Below are positions 5,818 through 7,053 of a DNA stretch of 7,053 bases, in pieces. Numbering within the stretch: position 1 is the first letter of the stretch; each line of letters starts with the position of its first letter. Location of the stretch: the NCBI GenBank assembly GCA_025061245.1, contig JANZKD010000086.1:1-7053 (forward strand), read 5' to 3'. The DNA is from Candidatus Culexmicrobium profundum (lineage in GTDB: Archaea > Thermoproteota > Methanomethylicia > Culexarchaeales > Culexmicrobiaceae). The notes beneath the pieces were generated by a model. That model worked only from the letters and a program-made list of their open reading frames with translations, was not told the origin of the DNA and searched no databases. Position numbers and translations under genes: made by a program.

Positions 5818-5839
5818 TTACAAAATTTTTTGTAATATT
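5814..5839 (+). promoter_or_regulatory. 26-bp palindromic operator of the ArsR-ABC operon
   Basis: The arms AATATTACAAAA (5814-5825) and TTTTGTAATATT (5828-5839) are perfect 12-base inverted repeats separated by TT. The site overlaps the TATA box and reaches to the predicted transcription start, so a bound protein would block initiation. Size and symmetry suit a dimeric ArsR/SmtB-type winged-helix repressor, and one is encoded two genes downstream. An RNA hairpin or terminator role is less likely because the element precedes the predicted start and is almost entirely A/T. Confidence 0.7.
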
Positions 5840-5850
5840 ATGGAAGTTTT

Positions 5851-5856
5851 GGAGTG
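5851..5856 (+). promoter_or_regulatory. Ribosome binding site for the 51-residue Cys-rich protein
   Basis: GGAGTG lies 6 bases before the ATG at 5863. It strongly supports translation of this short gene and fixes its start. Confidence 0.6.
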
Positions 5857-5862
5857 ATATCC

Positions 5863-6018
5863 ATGTGTCGAGAAACTACCTGTACAGAATGTGAATATAA
5901 AGACGACTTAAAGAGCTGTGTAAAGAAGCATATAGAGGCTGCCCGCAAACTATTAGATCAAGGGAAAATTGAAGAGGCAAAAGCTGAACTAGAAAGCTTG
6001 GAAAAACACTTAAAATAA
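5863..6018 (+). CDS. 51-residue cysteine-containing helical protein, first gene of the ArsR-ABC operon
   Basis: The frame is open from ATG 5863 to TAA 6016-6018 and encodes a 51-residue protein starting MCRETTCTECEYKDD. Cysteines at positions 2, 7, 10 and 19, with a nearby histidine (H23), could bind a metal or react with thiols. The rest (about 20-51) is a highly charged amphipathic helical hairpin turning at LLDQGKIEEA. It has a good ribosome site, sits directly behind the palindromic operator, and is followed 21 bases later by the regulator, so it is probably the leader gene of the operon. I know no named family. A role as metal or redox sensor, chaperone or regulator partner is inference. 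Codon use is normal for the area. Confidence 0.7.
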   Translation: MCRETTCTECEYKDDLKSCVKKHIEAARKLLDQGKIEEAKAELESLEKHLK

Positions 6019-6039
6019 ACTTCAATAAAGTGAAATATA

Positions 6040-6375
6040 ATGTGCAGAAATGAATGCAAGCATGGCATGAATCTAATTAAACAAGAGAAGCTACAAGAAA
6101 CTCTAAAAATTTTTAAAGCCCTCCACTGCCCAATTAGATGGATAATAATTAAGTCACTAACAAGTGGAGAGTTAACCACAAATGAAATCTTCAACTTATT
6201 AAAGAATATAGGTGAAGATATTTCAAAATCAGCCCTCTACTACCATCTCTCAGAGCTGAGGGATGCAGGAATAATAGAACTCGCTGAATATAGAGAAGTT
6301 GGCAAAGGAGCACCTGAAAAGGTGTGGAAGCTGAAAATTAAGGGGATAAAGATAAACTTCCTAGAGGACTTATAG
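6040..6375 (+). CDS. ArsR-family winged-helix regulator with an N-terminal Cys motif
   Basis: A 111-residue dimeric-type winged-helix DNA-binding protein. Helices run from about 20 (ETLKIFKALHCPIRWIIIKSL), followed by TTNEIFNLLKNI, the recognition helix SKSALYYHLSELRDAGII (62-79) and a wing, EYREVGKGAPEKVWKL (83-98). This order is typical of ArsR/SmtB regulators. The N-terminus MCRNECKH supplies C2, C6 and H8, and C30 falls in the first core helix, so metal or thiol sensing is plausible but unproven. The ATG is preceded by AAGTGA (6028-6033), a modest ribosome site. Its TAG stop abuts the ATG of the ABC ATPase with no gap, indicating coupled translation. It probably represses its own operon through the upstream palindrome. 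Confidence 0.87.
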   Translation: MCRNECKHGMNLIKQEKLQETLKIFKALHCPIRWIIIKSLTSGELTTNEIFNLLKNIGEDISKSALYYHLSELRDAGIIELAEYREVGKGAPEKVWKLKIKGIKINFLEDL

Positions 6376-7053
6376 ATGACCTACACCATAGAAGTTGAAA
6401 ACCTAACCAAAAGATTCAATGGAGTAACAGCAGTAAACCACATAAGCTTCAAGGTGAAGAAAGGAGAAATATTCGGCTTCCTAGGTCCAAATGGAGCTGG
6501 AAAAACAACAACCATAAGAATCCTAACTGGAATCCTAAAGCCAGACGAGGGAAAGGCAATCGTTGCAGGCTACAACGTTCTAGAAGAACCAGTCAAGGTT
6601 AAGCAGCGCATAGGAGTTGTCCCCGAAATATCAAATGCATATGTAGACTTAACCGCATGGGAAAACTTAATGCTAATAGGAGAACTCAACGGCATATCCA
6701 AGGAAGAGCGCACAGCAAGAGCAACAAGACTCCTAAAAGACCTCGAACTATACAAGGTTAGAAATAGACTTGTAAGAGGATTCTCAAAGGGGATGAGGCA
6801 GAGACTCCTCCTATGCATGGCACTAATAAATGATCCAGACATACTATTCCTCGACGAACCCACATCAGGCCTAGATGTTGAAAGTGCAAGAAAAGTTAGA
6901 GAAATGATTCAACAATACGGTAGAGAGGGAAAAACAGTATTCCTATCAACACACAACATGGAGGAGGCAAACCAACTATGCCATAGAATAGCAATAATAA
7001 ACCATGGAGTAATAGCAGCCATAGACACACCTGAAAGACTGAGAATGAAGTAC
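6376..7053 (+). CDS. ABC transporter ATP-binding protein, DrrA/ABC-2 type (C-terminus beyond the window)
   Basis: The first 226 residues of a nucleotide-binding subunit that powers an ABC-2-type exporter. The Walker A is GPNGAGKT (37-44), the signature region FSKGMRQRL (136-144) replaces LSGGQ, the Walker B with D-loop is ILFLDEPTSGLD (156-167), and the switch histidine is H193 (STHNM). The FSKGMRQ signature, STHNMEEA and VVPEISNAY are characteristic of DrrA-like archaeal exporters. The usual Q-loop glutamine is a glutamate (E84), which recurs in this archaeal group as far as I recall. The frame is open to the edge; such proteins are typically about 300 residues, so roughly a quarter is missing. 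A membrane permease gene should follow. The start abuts the ArsR stop, so regulation by that repressor is likely. Substrate unknown. Confidence 0.93.
   Translation, partial: MTYTIEVENLTKRFNGVTAVNHISFKVKKGEIFGFLGPNGAGKTTTIRILTGILKPDEGKAIVAGYNVLEEPVKVKQRIGVVPEISNAYVDLTAWENLMLIGELNGISKEERTARATRLLKDLELYKVRNRLVRGFSKGMRQRLLLCMALINDPDILFLDEPTSGLDVESARKVREMIQQYGREGKTVFLSTHNMEEANQLCHRIAIINHGVIAAIDTPERLRMKY

Noticed and set aside
5814..5839. Rho-independent-style terminator for the winged-helix gene
   Set aside because: The element has an inverted repeat and six Ts, but its stem is almost all A/T, the T-run is in the centre rather than after the stem, and it overlaps a TATA box. An operator explains it better.
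5958..6194. Minus-strand open frame
   Set aside because: It is antisense to the end of the 51-residue gene and the start of the ArsR gene, both of which have ribosome sites and sensible products.
6570..6863. Minus-strand open frame of about 97 codons
   Set aside because: It lies wholly inside the ABC ATPase on the other strand, whose Walker, signature and D-loop motifs fix the real frame.
1..7053. CRISPR array, tRNA or rRNA genes, transposon ends
   Set aside because: No regularly spaced repeats, no cloverleaf-like G/C-rich segments and no transposase-like protein or terminal inverted repeats were seen on reading both strands by eye.

Overview
The window looks like low-GC archaeal chromosome, most likely a TACK/Thermoproteota-type thermophile. 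The evidence is a PaREP1-family protein (a family typical of crenarchaeal genomes), a VapBC toxin-antitoxin pair, short AT-rich TATA boxes about 25 nt ahead of start codons (suggesting leaderless mRNAs), GAGGT-type ribosome sites on leadered genes, and a DrrA-like archaeal ABC ATPase. No rRNA, tRNA, CRISPR array or transposase was seen. No gene-free stretch exceeds about 150 bases.

Layout. Bases 1-429 (minus) hold a membrane-anchored protein of unknown function, cut by the left window edge and broken by a +1 frame change at a five-C run (139-143). Next is an M24-family Xaa-Pro peptidase (minus, ends at 444), divergent from a complete vapBC pair (1697-2457, plus) that has an inverted repeat in its promoter. 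Then come a small two- or three-helix membrane protein (2477-2710, minus), a PaREP1/HEPN-like protein (2777-3211, minus) whose N-terminus seems to have been moved out of frame, and a 157-residue unknown (3293-3766, minus) with a faint sliding-clamp flavour. The unknown lies 8 bases downstream of an MFS transporter (3775-4995 or 5091, minus).

The MFS gene is divergent from a winged-helix regulator (5146-5784, plus). The shared region carries a perfect 15-bp odd palindrome and a 10-bp palindrome, so this is probably a local regulator and exporter pair.

The last 1.25 kb is a compact plus-strand operon. A 26-bp near-continuous palindrome overlaps its promoter. It is followed by a 51-residue four-cysteine protein (5863-6018), an ArsR-type regulator also starting MCR with cysteines (6040-6375), and, directly abutting, an ABC ATPase (6376 to the window end). 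The likely scheme is an autoregulated ArsR repressor controlling an ABC efflux system, with a small Cys/His protein as a possible sensor partner. The permease would be expected just past the right edge.

The plus strand is strikingly rich in A and C through roughly 450-3700 and 5150-5780, whichever strand the genes use. The MFS gene and the ArsR-ABC operon are less skewed.
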